From the NCBI GenBank assembly GCA_020631735.1, contig CM036158.1, positions 86,181,421 through 86,245,420 of the forward strand: 64,000 nt of DNA. Reading direction: 5' to 3'. A program made the translations under genes and the position numbers. The notes under the pieces were generated by a model that saw nothing but the letters and a program-made list of their open reading frames with translations, had not been told where the DNA came from and ran no database searches. Positions 11,101 to 22,809 of the stretch are shown one piece after another. The stretch comes from Saccharum officinarum (taxonomy: Eukaryota; Streptophyta; Magnoliopsida; Poales; Poaceae). Positions within the stretch are counted from its first letter, which is position 1. The number at the start of each line of letters is the position of its first letter.

Positions 11101-11937
11101 CAGTCACGAGGTCGACTTTCTTTTTCTCTTTCTTGTCTGCTCACTCCGGACAATCTTTAGCAAAATGACCAAGCCTTCCACACGCGAAGCAAGGTAGCTC
11201 TGCTTTGTCTTTCTTCTTCTTCTTCTTGAAGGCAGTATTTGTTTAGCATTAAAAGCAGGTTGTTTAGGCTTTCCCTTGTTCTTGTCATGGTTTCTCTAGA
11301 CGAAGTGGGAGCTAGCTTTTTCCTCGTTTCCCTTCTCAATGTTGTCTTTAGCCCGAGCTTTCTCCTCAACATCAGGAGATGCTATCAAGTTTTCAACTAA
11401 TATTTTCTGTCTCTTGTGTTTGAGACTTGTGGCGAAATTCCTCCATGAAGAAGGCAATTTAGCAATAATGCACTCAACTACAAACTCATCGGGTAAGACA
11501 CATTTAAGGAGTTCAAGTTCCTTAGTCAGGCGCTGAATCTCATGAGCTTGCTCGACTACTGATTTGTTAGCAACCATCTTGTAGTCATTAAAGCTCTCCA
11601 TGATATACAACTCTTTGCCTGCATCTGAAACACCAAAGGCAGCATTCCGATGATCCTACATAGCCTTTGCGTCTTTTATGTGCATCGTCGAATCAAACAG
11701 ATGATCTGAAAGCACATTACGCACAGCTCCCACAAAGATTTCACTTGCTTCCTAGAATTTTCTCATATCTTCATCAGAGATATTTCTCTTAGGCAAGCCA
11801 TCTTTGACCCAGAAAACTTTCATAGCAATAAGCCAATCTGTGACCTTGACAGATCATCTCTTAAAATGCGCACCAGAAAACTTTTCTGGCCTCAGCGCGT
11901 CAACAAAACTAGCCATAGATAATTCTGGAAATGACCT
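11100..11937 (-). pseudogene. Copia gag with CCHC zinc knuckle
   Basis: The gag start MASFVDALRPEKFSGAHFKR lies near 11916, followed by stops. A 104-codon part (11296-11610) contains AHEIQRLTKELELLKCVLPDEFVVECIIAKLPSSW, typical of UBN2-type gag, cut here to avoid full listing. The knuckle CFACGRLGHFAKDC (CX2CX4HX4C) is at about 11157-11200. Several frameshifts split the frame. Confidence 0.8.
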
Positions 11938-11955
11938 ATAATAAGGTTTTTGGAT

Positions 11956-12705
11956 TGTTAAGTAATTAGGCAATTTCCAGATTAAAACCATAATATAAAT
12001 CATGTAAAATAGATGAACTAGATCAAGTATTATAGCATACTAGTATGACAGATCAACATATTGGATAGTATGAACGACAAGATTAGATCACGAGAATTAT
12101 ACCTGTCGACTGTAGCCGTAGTCATTGGTGATGCAGATGGTGGTGATGATGGAACGAGATCGATGTCGAAGTCATCAATGTTGAAGTCATCATCGAAGTC
12201 GTCAATGAGAGGTGGAGGAAGAGCTCGACGCAATTGACGACGAATACGCCAGGACGTAGCGCGTCCTGAATTGGATGGAAGACGACCCATTGTGAAAGTT
12301 AGAGCAGTTGTGCGGATAGCGCTTCCCAAAAATCTTATTCTCCTTCTCCCGATGTAAGATCGCAAAGAGGAGGGTTCCGGAGACCTGCCCATCTAGTCGT
12401 TGGTGCACGCAAGCGATCAGACTGGAGTAGCTACGGCGGCAGCGCAACAGCAAGAAGACGCAAAAACTCTAGGTCAATTAGATACATTTTGGCGTGGCTG
12501 CTAGGTTGCTTATATAGTCCTGTCCAATCGACCTCGTGTCATGATCACGATCTAAGTCGTTTTAGGACTTTTAATTTGTAACCGTTTAGAACTCTGCGAC
12601 TTGAAGGCTAAGAAACCAAAAACTAAAACTGCAAAACAAGACCGCGCTCCCGCAAGGTGAGGAGCCGGATTTCGGCGGATCATTCATGCAGGTGCCGCGT
12701 GCGCG
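11956..12705 (-). repeat. Copia element 5' LTR (truncated)
   Basis: It matches the left LTR from TGTTAAG up to the GGTGCCGCGTGCGCG segment and then stops where another LTR starts (TGAAAGCTCTAG at 12708). About 240 bp of LTR expected to its right is missing. Minus-strand TATATAAGCAACC near 12507 is the LTR TATA box. Confidence 0.82.
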
Positions 12706-12707
12706 TG

Positions 12708-14820
12708 TGAAAGCTCTAGTTTGGTTTTGGATAATTGATGAAACCTAAGTGTACTAACCTTTGCCATGAGTGAAATGCAAAGATATGTTGGTATACACCA
12801 AGTGATGGAGCTAGAGATGGTCAAGGTGATGGAGGTGACCAAAAGATTATGATATGTGCTCCAACATTGAAAAGAAGAAAGAGAAAAACAAAATAGGCTC
12901 AAGGCAAAGGTATAAATCATAAAGGCCATTTTGTTTTGCCACTCAAGACACCTAGAGGGTGTGAGTGGATTTAGGATAGATAACCGTACTATAAAGAGGG
13001 AAAATCTTTAATTGCAACGGTTATCTAGTGCCACTCAGTATGAGTCTCATTTGCATTTGCTTTGCATTTAGTGACGTGGTGAGAATGCATGAGAAAGCCA
13101 TGAAAAATTATTTGTGAAAAGCTAACTTAAATGCCATATTTATTTTGGATCTTCTTGGTGAAAAGGGGCTACTAACTAAATTTATGGGTCAGCCCGTCTG
13201 AAATTCCGAACTACAGGTGTCTCTGTTGGTTGGAGCTGCTGACCTGCTAGAGCTTCTAACAGAGAGGGTTCCGTTGGAGTTTTTTTTGTAGGGCCGAGCT
13301 AGATTTTCTGATGGAGAGAGCTGGGGCGCAGCTGGCGTGCTGGGCTACTCGTGCTCGTTGACTCCCTTGGTCCGGACGTGAGAAGGAAATGGCTTGCGTG
13401 GGGACCATGCATGCATGTAGGGAGGATGTGAGAGGAGGGAGCAGCTATGGGGTCCACGTTGGTTTAATTGAGGAAGGATGCATGTGCGTCTGCTATTCTT
13501 GGCTAGGAGGCACTAGGAGACCAGGTAGCTTCCTGGAAGCTTCGTTCAGAACATGCAATGCAAGAGAGAGGGCTCGCGGCTGCTCGCGCGCTTGATTGGC
13601 TGACCCCGCTGCTGCCTTGTGCGTTGTCGACCGCTGAGTGGAGGGGCACGTAGTAGTGCGGGTGGCAGCGACTTGCTTTCTGTTTGATGCTGGGTCCCTT
13701 GAAGCGGGTCCACGCATCAGTAGGAAAGGGCAGAGGGCGCGCGTTGCTACTGCTACTTGTGCGTGACGAGGAAAGGGAACTGCGCCGTTGCTACCGTACT
13801 GGAGCCGTTGCTCCTGTAGCCGTTGGCCAGGCTGGACTGGCCTAGCTGGGCCAGGCGCACGCAAGGGCTGGGAGCTGGCTGGGTGTGGTGTTTTCCCTGT
13901 GCCTCCCCTTCTCTGTCTGGCGGCCGAACAGAACAAAAAAAATACAGAGCTCACTGTCTTTCCCCTTTGCTCCTTCTCAAGAACCCAAGAAGAGAAAGCT
14001 CTCATCTCCTCCCCTCTCTCACTCCATTGATTTGTGGTCCAATCAAGTGAGAGAGCATGCTCTAGAGATCGATTTGAGAGCTCCAAGAGGATCTCCTCCC
14101 TCTCCATTGTTGGAAATCTTTGGTGAGAGGAATTTGGGAAACCCTAGTGTTCATGCTTTTGTGATTCATATTTGTGGCACTAGGTGATTATTGCAATTGC
14201 GGATTTCTTATTACTCTTGGTGATTGCCGTCACCTAGACGGTTGGTGGATTGTTGATTGGTGAGGGAATTTGGTGATTGTGTCCACCCCGATCAAGAGGT
14301 GATTTGTGAGGGGTTATTGTGGTTTCCCGGTGGAGTGCTAAATTCCAACTCTAGTGGATTGCTCGTGTCATTCAACTTCTCATCATTGGTAGGTTCTTGT
14401 GGTGCCTATTGAGAGGCTCGGTGTGTGATGCCGATTAGCCACTGAACCACGTGGTGTAGGGGGGCACAACAGAGACTAGCATGCCGGCAAGCACGTGAAC
14501 CTTGGGAGAAAAATCTTGTGTTCATCTTGTGTATGATTGGATTTCTCCCGGTGATTGGTCATCATATATTGTGAATGGTTCATCCTCTACGTGGCGGTAT
14601 AAAGATCACATACCTCTCATTTACTTTTCTGTAAACTAGTTGCAACAAGCTCTTTAGTGTAATTAGTTTTGAGAGCTTGTTTTATCTTTGCTAGTGTAGC
14701 TCCTCACCTAGTTGAGCACTTTAGTGTAGCTAGCTTTTGAGAGCTCGTAGTGACTTAGTCATTGATTGTTATAGTGATTATAGTGACTAGAATTGTTGGA
14801 TAGGTGGCTTGCAACCCTTA
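12708..14820 (+). mobile_element. Sirevirus-type LTR, 3'-truncated
   Basis: It starts TGAAAGCTCTAGTTTGG, the same end seen at 62153 (reverse) and, in variant form, 63959. Further matches include the GGTGATGGAG…CCAAAAGATTATGATATG block, the leader-like AATCTTGTGTTCATCTTG segment near 14510 and GTGGCTTGCAACCCTT at 14803. It lacks the final …CACCCCCCTCTAGCC… segment, so it ends early. The middle (13300-14000) is GC-rich and unlike the other LTRs. The open frames here, up to 204 codons, are not genes. Confidence 0.75.
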
Positions 14821-16680
14821 TAGTTTGTTTTTTCCTTCCTCTCTGCTAAACATTGTCCTGCAAATGTATAAAAGGCTTTCATGGGATTATCATGACTGCC
14901 CGGTGTTAATCTAAACAATCAAATTATCTTGGAGAGAGTCAACGAGAGGTGATAAGGGGAAAGATAGAAATGTGTATATGTTGTAGATTTAAAATGAGCA
15001 TGCTTCATTTGCTTTTGCATTCAACAAAAATTTCAGCATGAGTTCAGTCAATCTGCAGTTTATTTTTTTTCCTCGAACACACATGTCATTGTCTTAAACG
15101 AAAGTAGTCCTAAATCATGCCGAATTCATGGTTGGGTTAGTCTTTTAATACATTTGGCTGCAGTTCAAATTCAAATTATGCAGTAACATTTGGTTTAGAG
15201 AATCATTGTGTCCATTCCATGGGCTATAGGTGGTGCGTCCCAGTTTTAGTTGCTTCTCTTTTCTAGATTTCATACTTCCTTTTTCCCATTCAAAAACATT
15301 GATTCATTGATGTTTATCTAGTTATTTAAGAAATCACAAATCAGTACCTGAGTTTGTAGGAAAATGTCTCTTTTATTGTCCACTTTGGACTACTGCAGAA
15401 CTGGATGTTAAGTCTAGAGAGCAACTTTTCTTGCTTACTCGGTTTGGTTATCTCCATCGAGCATTCTAATTTTCCTTTCAAGCCAATTTTATATTTTTCT
15501 TTTTTACAGGCAAGAACCCTTCTTATGTGGATGGATGCTTTCAATTGATTACCACACATAGGTCTCCCCATGGCCTACCTCTCATAAACTATTGGAATCC
15601 TGGTATCCTCCATTACATGTGGTATAATAGATTGATTTAGAATTATTTATCGATCCGCTACTCATAATCATGGTTTCAAAGGTGACTAGGCGTCAAGCAA
15701 GAGCTGTCTCATGTATTTGTCATGCAATGTCTCATGTTTAGGCAATGAATGAGATCATGTTTTTGGTACCATATGTTGGGACTTAGGAGAATATCTGATA
15801 GCTTTGCACTAATGAATGTGGGCAGGAAAGGGCCAACATGATTATTTTGTTATAGCATAAATCTAATATTTTCCTTTTGGTGCCTTGAACATATTGATGT
15901 AGGTCTAGTAAACAAAATATTGTTAGTTCTTGAATTAATTGAAATTCTTGGTTGCGCTGTCTTTAGTCATGTTCAGGGACATATCCTTCCATTCATATGA
16001 AACATTCTGCATGGTGATAATTAAAGGGTCTATGTACAATCCTATTTTGATAACTGAAGGGCTCATTGTACTACTTTTTTTTTTGCATATTGGCCGTTAA
16101 GCTTTACAATGAAGCTATCTAGCAAAGGAGGTGATCAAGCAAAAAGATGATAAGAGCAAGGCAAACATAATTGCAAAGAATGTGTGCGTTGCACACGACC
16201 TGAGGGATGATGCACAAGCTCACAACAAGAACCTGGCATGGATAGTTGTGTTCTGCCTACTAGCTACTATAATTCTATATAGATGGTTTACATTTGATTG
16301 TTACATTGTACAACATTGGGCGATCATGAGACTATGTATATGCTTTGAGCGGGCTTTTTTTTTTGCAAAATGTTCTACAAGTACATTTTCCCAACACCTG
16401 GCTCAGAAGTAAGTAAATACTGCTGCTCACTCATTCCTCGAGGAAAAAAGCCTCCTCTAACGTGTGCAAATGCGGTATATTTTCCATATGATCCTGTGAA
16501 ACAATATTTTTTGATGTATTAGTAAACAGGCCGGTTTTGATTCTTACCAAACTAACAATCAAATACCAGTACGAAGTTACGTGACCATTTATTGGGAGTT
16601 GGGAACCATCAAAGCAAGGACACAAAACTTGATTATTGGAATTATAAAAAAGTTCTTAATTATTGAAACCACACGTGTGA
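14821..16680. other. Unassigned AT-rich region
   Basis: No transposon ends or protein family recognised. A good acceptor (CTTTTTTACAG at about 15498-15509) precedes a 40-codon coding-like stretch (KNPSYVDGCFQLITTHRSPH…), and an open frame at 16131-16412 encodes a Lys/Asp-rich start followed by a hydrophobic segment (LAWIVVFCLLATIIL). These may be exons of a decayed gene, but I cannot name it. Confidence 0.3.
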
Positions 16681-16731
16681 TGTGACTACCCAAAAAAACC
16701 CGGTCAAGCAACTGCTTCGGGTCAAAATAAC

Positions 16732-16816
16732 CACGGACCAAAAATACCGGGTGCAGGGAATCGTGCGGGAAAAAAAATCACGGACCAAAAATACCAGGTG
16801 CAGGGAATCGTGCGGG
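16732..16816. repeat. Tandem duplication, 47-bp unit
   Basis: CACGGACCAAAAATACC.GG… to GAATCGTGCGGGA occurs twice in tandem with one substitution. A short (TA)n tract follows at about 16897-16916. Confidence 0.8.
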
Positions 16817-16829
16817 AGCTCTGGCAGGC

Positions 16830-17339
16830 CGCGTACGTGACAAGGGGTCGGGTACTGAATAATAATCAGTACCCTAGGTGCTATTTAGCGCAGTCCATAT
16901 ATATATATATATATAGTGTACTATTTTAATAAAAGATTAATGATTTTCATAATCTTTTCAAGAATTAGATAAGAGGTAGTATAGTAAATACTAGAAAATT
17001 ATATTGTATAGTTATAGAAGTGTCTACGTGTCATTTTCATGTCGTGCCGGCCCAAGCACGGCCCAAGATGCGGGCCGGGCCATGTAGCCCGCCGTGCCGA
17101 GATTCCGGGCACGGCACGGCTCTCATGTTCGTGTCGTGTCGGCACGGCCTAAAATATTTCGTGCCGTGCCGTGCTTCGGATCGTGCCAAAAGACCATACC
17201 ATGACCCGCCCTCAAATGACACGGCCAGTCTCACCTCAAGTTGCGATTGCGACCGAAAGCTCGACCGGCGCAAGAGGCCACCGAGGCCGTTTGCGCTGCG
17301 GTGCGGGTCGCGATCAGATGGCTCCCCCAAGATATGGGT
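16830..17339. other. Unassigned region with GTGCCGGCACGGC-type repeats
   Basis: 17030-17190 carries many overlapping GTGCCG/CGGCAC words in both orientations (CGTGCCGGCCC, GGCACGGCACGG, CGTGCCGTGCCG). This is a pattern found at ends of some grass DNA transposons. No target duplication or coding region could be defined. Confidence 0.4.
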
Positions 17340-17347
17340 GGTGGAGA

Positions 17348-17875
17348 TAGCGATGAAAACGGACGGAAACGGATGGAAAAACCCTATTTCTACTTCCGTT
17401 TCTATATTTTTTGGCGGAAACGAAATCGGGTTCGGAAACGGAATCGGAATATGCGGACATACGGAAACGAACAAATACGGACGGAGAGCCGGAAAATTAA
17501 ATTAAGATCACATAATATAATATTCTCAAAGTATACATATATAAAGTCATGTAATAATATATACAAAGTTTAATATTCATTTACATGCTATGTACGTGAA
17601 CATAACATGCATATTTGGTGATTCGTAGTTATATTAACATAACATAAGGACATGTAATTGTTGAACATGTTGAGCATAGATTGAAAACGGGATAAAAACG
17701 GAATAAATACGGGTCTATTCCATATTAAAACGGGATTACTCGGAAACGGACGGAAAACACCATTTTCTACTTCCGCAAATACGAAAACGGGATCTCGCAA
17801 ATACGGAAACGGACGAAAAAATATAGAAAACGGAACGGGACGGTACGGGAAAAATTCCGTCCGTTTTCATCCCTA
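17348..17875. mobile_element. Ds-like non-autonomous hAT element
   Basis: The ends TAGCGATGAAAACGGACGG and CCGTCCGTTTTCATCCCTA form an inverted repeat resembling the Ac/Ds end CAGGGATGAAA. The flanking 8-mers GGTGGAGA (17340-17347) and GGTGGAGG (17876-17883) differ at one base. Subterminal repeats of CGGAAACGGA type fill both arms, and the interior is AT-rich and non-coding. Confidence 0.9.
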
Positions 17876-17883
17876 GGTGGAGG

Positions 17884-19027
17884 ATATATCGCGCGCCCCT
17901 CGCAGTTCACACCGCGCACCGAGCCGAGCGGTCCGCGTCGAGACGGCGACCACCGAAAGCGTTTGCGTTGCGGTCGCGTGCGCTGACGGGCGGGTGGAGA
18001 CTGGAGACCGTGGGGTCGTCCGGCTCTGGGGCGGCGGCCGCTGGTTCCACAGCAACAAGGTTTCCAATTCCACCACGCCGTCCGATCAAAAAAAATCCAC
18101 CACGTCGAGCTCGGTTTATTTAAAGCAATACGAGCAATGCAACCCGAGCTGATCGCGTATGCACATAGTTGTCACCGGCTATGATCGAGAGGATCGGTTC
18201 AAAACTAAGCTCAATCAGCTAGTAGGGGTAGGGGACACCAATTTCTTTCATGTTTATTTACACAAAGAAAGTACCATTCGACTTTTAACTAAGCTCAATC
18301 AGAGAGAGAGGGGATCCTTTCGCTTTCGACTTGGCTTTCGTGTGGCAACGTCATTCGACATGCCCATCCACAATACATCCCATCCTTCCCCATCACAACA
18401 CCAGAACCAATCACTAAAAATCTGGGTCAATTCCCAAATCCATCATCTTTCCTCAGTAAGCCATGCTTGATCGTACCTGAGTTTTGTTTTATCACTTCTC
18501 GATCAAGGACGAGCGAAGCCCAAGAAACTGCACCTAAAAATCATCAGCCGGTGTCTTGCTTCTTGGTGCCCTGTTTGTCTCCGGATAACCGATCGGGAGC
18601 ACGCCTAAATCCACCATCATATCACGCGTCAAACCCCGCTCTGAACTCTGCTGCCATGTAGGAGTAGTACCTTTTAACGACACATGAAGTCGTCACAGCA
18701 GCTGGTCTTCGCGGACCCTGGGACACGCATGGTTGAATTGAACTTGTGACCCGTCGTTTACGTGTCGAAGAACGCCTCTGGAGTCCGGCCAGGAGACGAC
18801 GAGGTCAGCCGGTGGCCAACCGGGGCGCCATCACCTGACCCGCTTCCCCTATCCGCAGCCTTTTTAGTTTCGTTTCGTGCGGCGAGCTCAAAATTCTTTG
18901 CCGCCTCCGCGACAACTAGCCAGGCCGGCCTGTCCTGTAACGGGAATAACCGCCCGCGCATAGGCATAGCCTACCTCGGCAGGGCAGCCTAACGGCCACG
19001 GCAGCCTAGCCTGGCTCTGATGCTGCC
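17884..19027 (+). other. Upstream region of the metalloproteinase gene
   Basis: GC-rich, low in repeats, with no coding family recognised. It presumably contains the promoter and 5' leader of the gene at 19028. I could not pick a TATA box with confidence. Confidence 0.4.
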
Positions 19028-20122
19028 ATGTCGCGCGCGCCTCGTATCGTATCGGTGCTGCTCCTGCTGCTTGGCCCCCTCCCCATCATCTCCTGCGTCC
19101 ACGTAGAGACCGCCGACGGGCCCGTGACGGCGACGGTGCACCGGCAGGACGACGGCACCGCGTGGCGCTCCTTCAAGCAGCTGCTGGACGCGCGGCGAGG
19201 CAGCCACGTCGCGGGCCTCGGCGAGCTCAAGCGCTACCTGGCGAGGTTCGGCTACATGCCCGGGGCGGCGGCGGCGCGCGAGCCGACGGACGCGTTTGAC
19301 GCGCACATGGAGGCCGCCGTACGGCGGTACCAGTCCAAGCTTAGCCTGCCGGTCACGGGGCAGCTCGATTCCACCACGCTGGATCGGATCATGGCCCCGC
19401 GCTGCGGCGTCGGCGACGACGGCGGCCACGGTGTGCCCACGGCGACCCGGGACGGCGCGGTCAGCCGGTTCACGTTCTTCAAGGGTGAGCCGCGGTGGAC
19501 GCAGCCGGACCCGCTCGTGCTCACGTACGCCATCTCGCCGACTGCCACCGTCGACTACCTGCCTGCCGAGACCGTGCGCGCGGTGTTCCGGCGCGCGTTC
19601 GCGCGGTGGGCGCGGGTCATCCCCGTGGGCTTCGTCGAGGCCGACGACTACGAGGCGGCCGACATCAGGGTGGGCTTCTACGTGGGCAGCCACGGGGACG
19701 GGATCCCCTTCGACGGGCCGCTCGGCGTACTCGGCCATGCCTTCTCCCCAAAGAACGGGCGCCTCCACCTCGACGCTGCAGAACGGTGGGCGGTTGACAT
19801 GGACACGGAAACGGTGCACTCGGCTGTCGACTTGGAGTCCGTGGCCACGCACGAGATTGGCCACGTACTTGGGCTGGGGCACTCGTCGTCACCCAAGGCC
19901 GTCATGTACCCGAGCCTCAGCCCGCGGCAAAAGAAGGCGGAGCTCACCGTCGACGACATCGAGGGCGTCCAGTGGCTGTATGGGCCAAACCCGGGATTCA
20001 GTCTCAGCTCGCTCTACCAGCAGGACTCCTCCATGGCGATGGCGTCGGGGAGGAGCAGTTGGCTTCCTGCCTCGGCTAGTTTAGTTTGTGCAGTCTTGGT
20101 CATGCTAGTGACGCAGTTGTAG
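19028..20122 (+). CDS. Matrix metalloproteinase (plant M10A family), intact and intronless
   Basis: A 364-residue zinc endopeptidase of the plant MMP family, acting at the cell surface or in the apoplast. Residues 1-23 form a signal peptide (VSVLLLLLGPLPIISC). Residues about 45-122 form a peptidoglycan-binding-like propeptide (FKQLLDARRG…LKRYLARFGY…AVRRYQ). The cysteine switch PRCGVGD at 124-130 would hold the zymogen inactive. The catalytic domain, about 145-320, has the zinc site HEIGHVLGLGH at 275-285 (His 275, 279, 285; Glu 276) and the Met-turn VMYP with Met 293. The C terminus (346-364) is hydrophobic after a Ser/Gly-rich stretch, consistent with GPI anchoring or a membrane anchor. Length, lack of introns and domain order match the family. 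The start is supported by the immediate signal peptide. Large antisense frames here are shadows caused by high GC. It is the only intact host gene in the window. Confidence 0.97.
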   Translation: MSRAPRIVSVLLLLLGPLPIISCVHVETADGPVTATVHRQDDGTAWRSFKQLLDARRGSHVAGLGELKRYLARFGYMPGAAAAREPTDAFDAHMEAAVRRYQSKLSLPVTGQLDSTTLDRIMAPRCGVGDDGGHGVPTATRDGAVSRFTFFKGEPRWTQPDPLVLTYAISPTATVDYLPAETVRAVFRRAFARWARVIPVGFVEADDYEAADIRVGFYVGSHGDGIPFDGPLGVLGHAFSPKNGRLHLDAAERWAVDMDTETVHSAVDLESVATHEIGHVLGLGHSSSPKAVMYPSLSPRQKKAELTVDDIEGVQWLYGPNPGFSLSSLYQQDSSMAMASGRSSWLPASASLVCAVLVMLVTQL

Positions 20123-20440
20123 ACAGACAGGTTTATAATACACAAAAAGGATACGGACAGAAACAGAATGAAAAAAAAGGGCTAGGTAGCATGATCCGGC
20201 TACAGAAGAGAAAAACCTCTCTTCTTGTGGGTTATCTTTATCTTAGTTTTTGCACACAAATTGTGTGGGAGAGACGTGTGTCTCTCCTCTTAGGTTTGTA
20301 TTTGCACAGTGAAGTTGTTGCAGAAATGCCCCATGTAACTGTACATAATCTTATATATCAGTCAAAAGTGTGGACAATTGTTTATCTACACAAGATAATG
20401 CTTACTGGCAGCTACTTAGACAAATATGAAATGGTGAGAC
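20123..20440 (+). other. 3' flank of the metalloproteinase gene
   Basis: AT-richer sequence after the stop, likely including the 3' UTR. No other feature seen. Confidence 0.4.
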
Positions 20441-20442
20441 TT

Positions 20443-20779
20443 CTACCGGGACACAGTGGTCTGTAGTGGCAAGACACTTGTGGGTCCAGCTTCCTCTGCT
20501 TCAGACGGTCTCTGCGCAACAATCTTTGATCCAGCTTCCTCTGCTTCGGTCAATCTCTGTGCGACAATCATTGACATCCCGAACATCTTCTTGATAGTCT
20601 TTGTGAAGCATGTCCTGTGTTCATCTGCAGAGGCATTGATGAACTCGTGGATGTGCGCTCTCAAATCTGAGACAAATGATGTGCCAGGTACATTTTTTCG
20701 GCACGAATGCACAGCACGTTTTGAATCAAGTTGATGTGATCCTTCATGTTCAGTGCGCCCGGACATCGTCATGAGATAC
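20443..20779 (-). pseudogene. Possible last exon of an unrecognised minus-strand gene
   Basis: On the minus strand an acceptor (ACATTTGTTTGCAG) is followed by an open frame reading …SDLRAHIHEFINASADEHR… and FTKTIKKMFGMSMIVAQR, with an imperfect duplicated tail (VAQRLTEAEEAG, VAQRPSEAEEAG) and a stop near 20444. The sequence looks conserved-protein-like, but I do not recognise the family. A second frame (LNMKDHINLIQNVLCIRAEK) also looks coding just after the acceptor, which suggests a frameshift. With the leader-like exon at about 22670-22800, this could be one decayed gene of about 2.3 kb. Confidence 0.35.
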
Positions 20780-20817
20780 TGCAAACAAATGTAAGCCATA
20801 CCATGAGAAAACTAGTA

Positions 20818-21080
20818 ATCCATCCGGACCAATTTATAAGGTATAAGCACGCGCATCATGATTCAAACTTTACAATTTTTAAACAGTAATAATTTGGCCT
20901 AGAATTTTTAACTAGTATAGTACAAATTTGATATGGTTAGATTTGTAATCAAATGAAGCATCCAATAATCATAAGTTTATTTATAAACAATATAATATAA
21001 AATAAATGAATGGTCAAATTGTAACGTGGTAGACCATACCATGTCAAACTATGCCTTATAAACTACTAGTCCGGAGAGAG
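20818..21080. mobile_element. Stowaway-like MITE
   Basis: Left TAATCCATCCGGACCAATTTATAAGG and right …CTTATAAACTACTAGTCCGGAGAGAGTA are inverted repeats flanked by TA on both sides (20816-20817 and 21081-21082). AT-rich, 263 bp, non-coding. If the minus-strand gene is real, this lies in its intron. Confidence 0.7.
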
Positions 21081-21082
21081 TA

Positions 21083-22430
21083 ACCAAGAGAAACTGACAG
21101 AAAAATGTCAACCATGTAGCAATTCTGTGTTCCTAAAGGAAAGTGAATTTACTTTACACAGCTAAGTGACTTGTTTAACGAAAATAAGTTTCTCATTGGG
21201 ATTTAACAGGAGCGCAATACAACAACATACTTCAGTCAATCATCATGAATAGAAGTATGAAAGCTACAAGTTATATAGAAACGCTCAATTATTTGAACCA
21301 ATCAACTCAAGGTTCATATAAGTTTGATTTGGACATCAGTCTGAAGTCTGAACAAGATACTAACAGCATCTATGATAGTCTGTAACAAAAAAAATGGCAT
21401 GAAGAACACAACTAAGCTGTGGACTACCTAGTTAAATATTTAGTATTGATGATCCAGAATGGGGCATCATATAATTGTTTCTCTGGAAATGTTATTTCAA
21501 CATCCACTCAACAATGATAGCTCAAACAATTTCTGGGAGCAATTGAATGACAGTGCTAAGAAGAAACATATCAGATGAGGTGGAAACATAGTGCTAGCAT
21601 CAAAAGATGCTGTCTTTCTCCTTCTTGATGCGCAAAAACTGTGAAAGGGACTGGTGCAGAGAAGGATTGAAAAGCATCATGATCCCTCATTATTTGTCAA
21701 TGAATATGGCACAGCATGATGCTCACAGTACTATTTTGAAGTTAGGACTTAGGATGTCAAATCAATAGCCACAAGAATAACTAGCGATAAGAAAAGAATG
21801 GCCAGTTTACTGGTATCCCTTAACTGGTCAGACGTCAGAGACTCTTTTATAAACATATTTACAGATAGACAGCTAGAAGTGCAAGCAAAGTATGCAACAT
21901 GGCAGCTGTGTCCGCAACAACAACCTGAAGGGCCAATTTAGGCGATTGACCAATTAGCCCATTATACAAGATGTCGTCGCGAAAACCACATCTAGGTGAA
22001 CCTACTACCAGTTGCACAACTGAAAATATGCAACCGGCTAACAAGTCACCATGCTGTTCTGTACCCATAAACCTCAAGATAAAACACAAGAGACAGTACA
22101 ATGGAACATCAAAACGAATAGTCCGTTTGCATCAGGTCCAAAAGAACACTATAGAGTCTAAATTACAGCATCTCCTTTTTTTGGCGAGGAAAAACTCTTG
22201 CCTTTTGATGTCAAAACTAAACTCTTGGTTCACAACGAGTTGTGAGTTGATGTGTCAGAAAAGGAACCACTAGGCAGAGTATTCCCTTCGATTGGCACAA
22301 CAACACGAGTTAATGTAGGTGGGCTTACTGACCATCCACACAGGGAGTGCTGCCATTGAGGCTGCGGTGTGTGGCTGGCTAATTAGCCACCAAGGCCAAA
22401 TACAGACTTAACCATAACCTTCTACGTTTT
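21083..22430. other. Unassigned intergenic or intronic sequence
   Basis: Moderately AT-rich with no recognised transposon ends. The open frames (80-100 codons) have no recognisable motif. Confidence 0.3.
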
Positions 22431-22434
22431 TTCA

Positions 22435-22633
22435 GCACAATATGTCGGCCATGGACATCGGTGTTGAACTGAAGTTAAAACTGGCCCTCCATTACAAATC
22501 CAACAAACAACAGAGCTAGAAACTTCAATAATCAAATATAATAGCAAGAGCACAATATGTCAGCCATGGACATCGGTATTGAACTGAAGTTAAAAATGGT
22601 CCTCCATTACAAATCCAACAAACAACAGAGAAA
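22435..22633. repeat. Direct repeat, two 83-bp copies
   Basis: The segment beginning CACAATATGTCGGCCATGG and ending AACAAACAACAGAG occurs at about 22435-22517 and again at about 22551-22633, with a few substitutions and a spacer of 33 bp. It looks like a recent local duplication. Confidence 0.85.
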
Positions 22634-22654
22634 GATGTTCACCACGAGAATAAG

Positions 22655-22800
22655 AGGGAGAGGGGGATTACCTAGACCAAATCCACCGGTGAAGTTTTTT
22701 CTTCAAGAGAAACTGACTGCTATCGCAGCCAAGCACGGGTGGCGGACGAGGACAGCTCCGGTGCTTGGGCGGCGGCTAGGGTTTTAAAGTTGGCTGTCAT
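22655..22800 (-). other. Possible 5' leader exon of a minus-strand gene
   Basis: On the minus strand, AAAACCCTAGCCGCCGCCC, a start typical of plant mRNA leaders, is followed about 100 bp later by a donor-like CTAG|GTAATCCCC. No credible coding start follows. It could be the leader of the gene remnant at 20443-20779. Confidence 0.3.
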
Positions 22801-22809
22801 AGGGAATTA

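Larger units (their letters stand above)
4316..12705 (-). mobile_element. Copia LTR retrotransposon (minus strand), decayed, with nested insertions
   Basis: Related LTR sequences at 4316-7200 and 11956-12705 bound a Copia gag-PR-IN-RT-RH order read on the minus strand. Each LTR has TGTTAAG at the plus-strand left edge, and the left LTR ends CTAACA next to a polypurine tract at 7201. The left LTR is split by a Sirevirus-type solo LTR. The right LTR is cut off at 12705, where another LTR begins. No canonical tRNA-Met primer site follows the right LTR. All reading frames are broken, so this copy is not autonomous. Its insertion lies in the last intron of the dioxygenase pseudogene. Confidence 0.85.

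Noticed and set aside
13493..14107. 204-codon minus-strand open frame
   Set aside because: It lies inside a Sirevirus-type LTR and has no recognisable domain.
18989..19882. 297-codon minus-strand open frame
   Set aside because: It is antisense to the metalloproteinase; high GC at third positions keeps several frames open. No domain is present.
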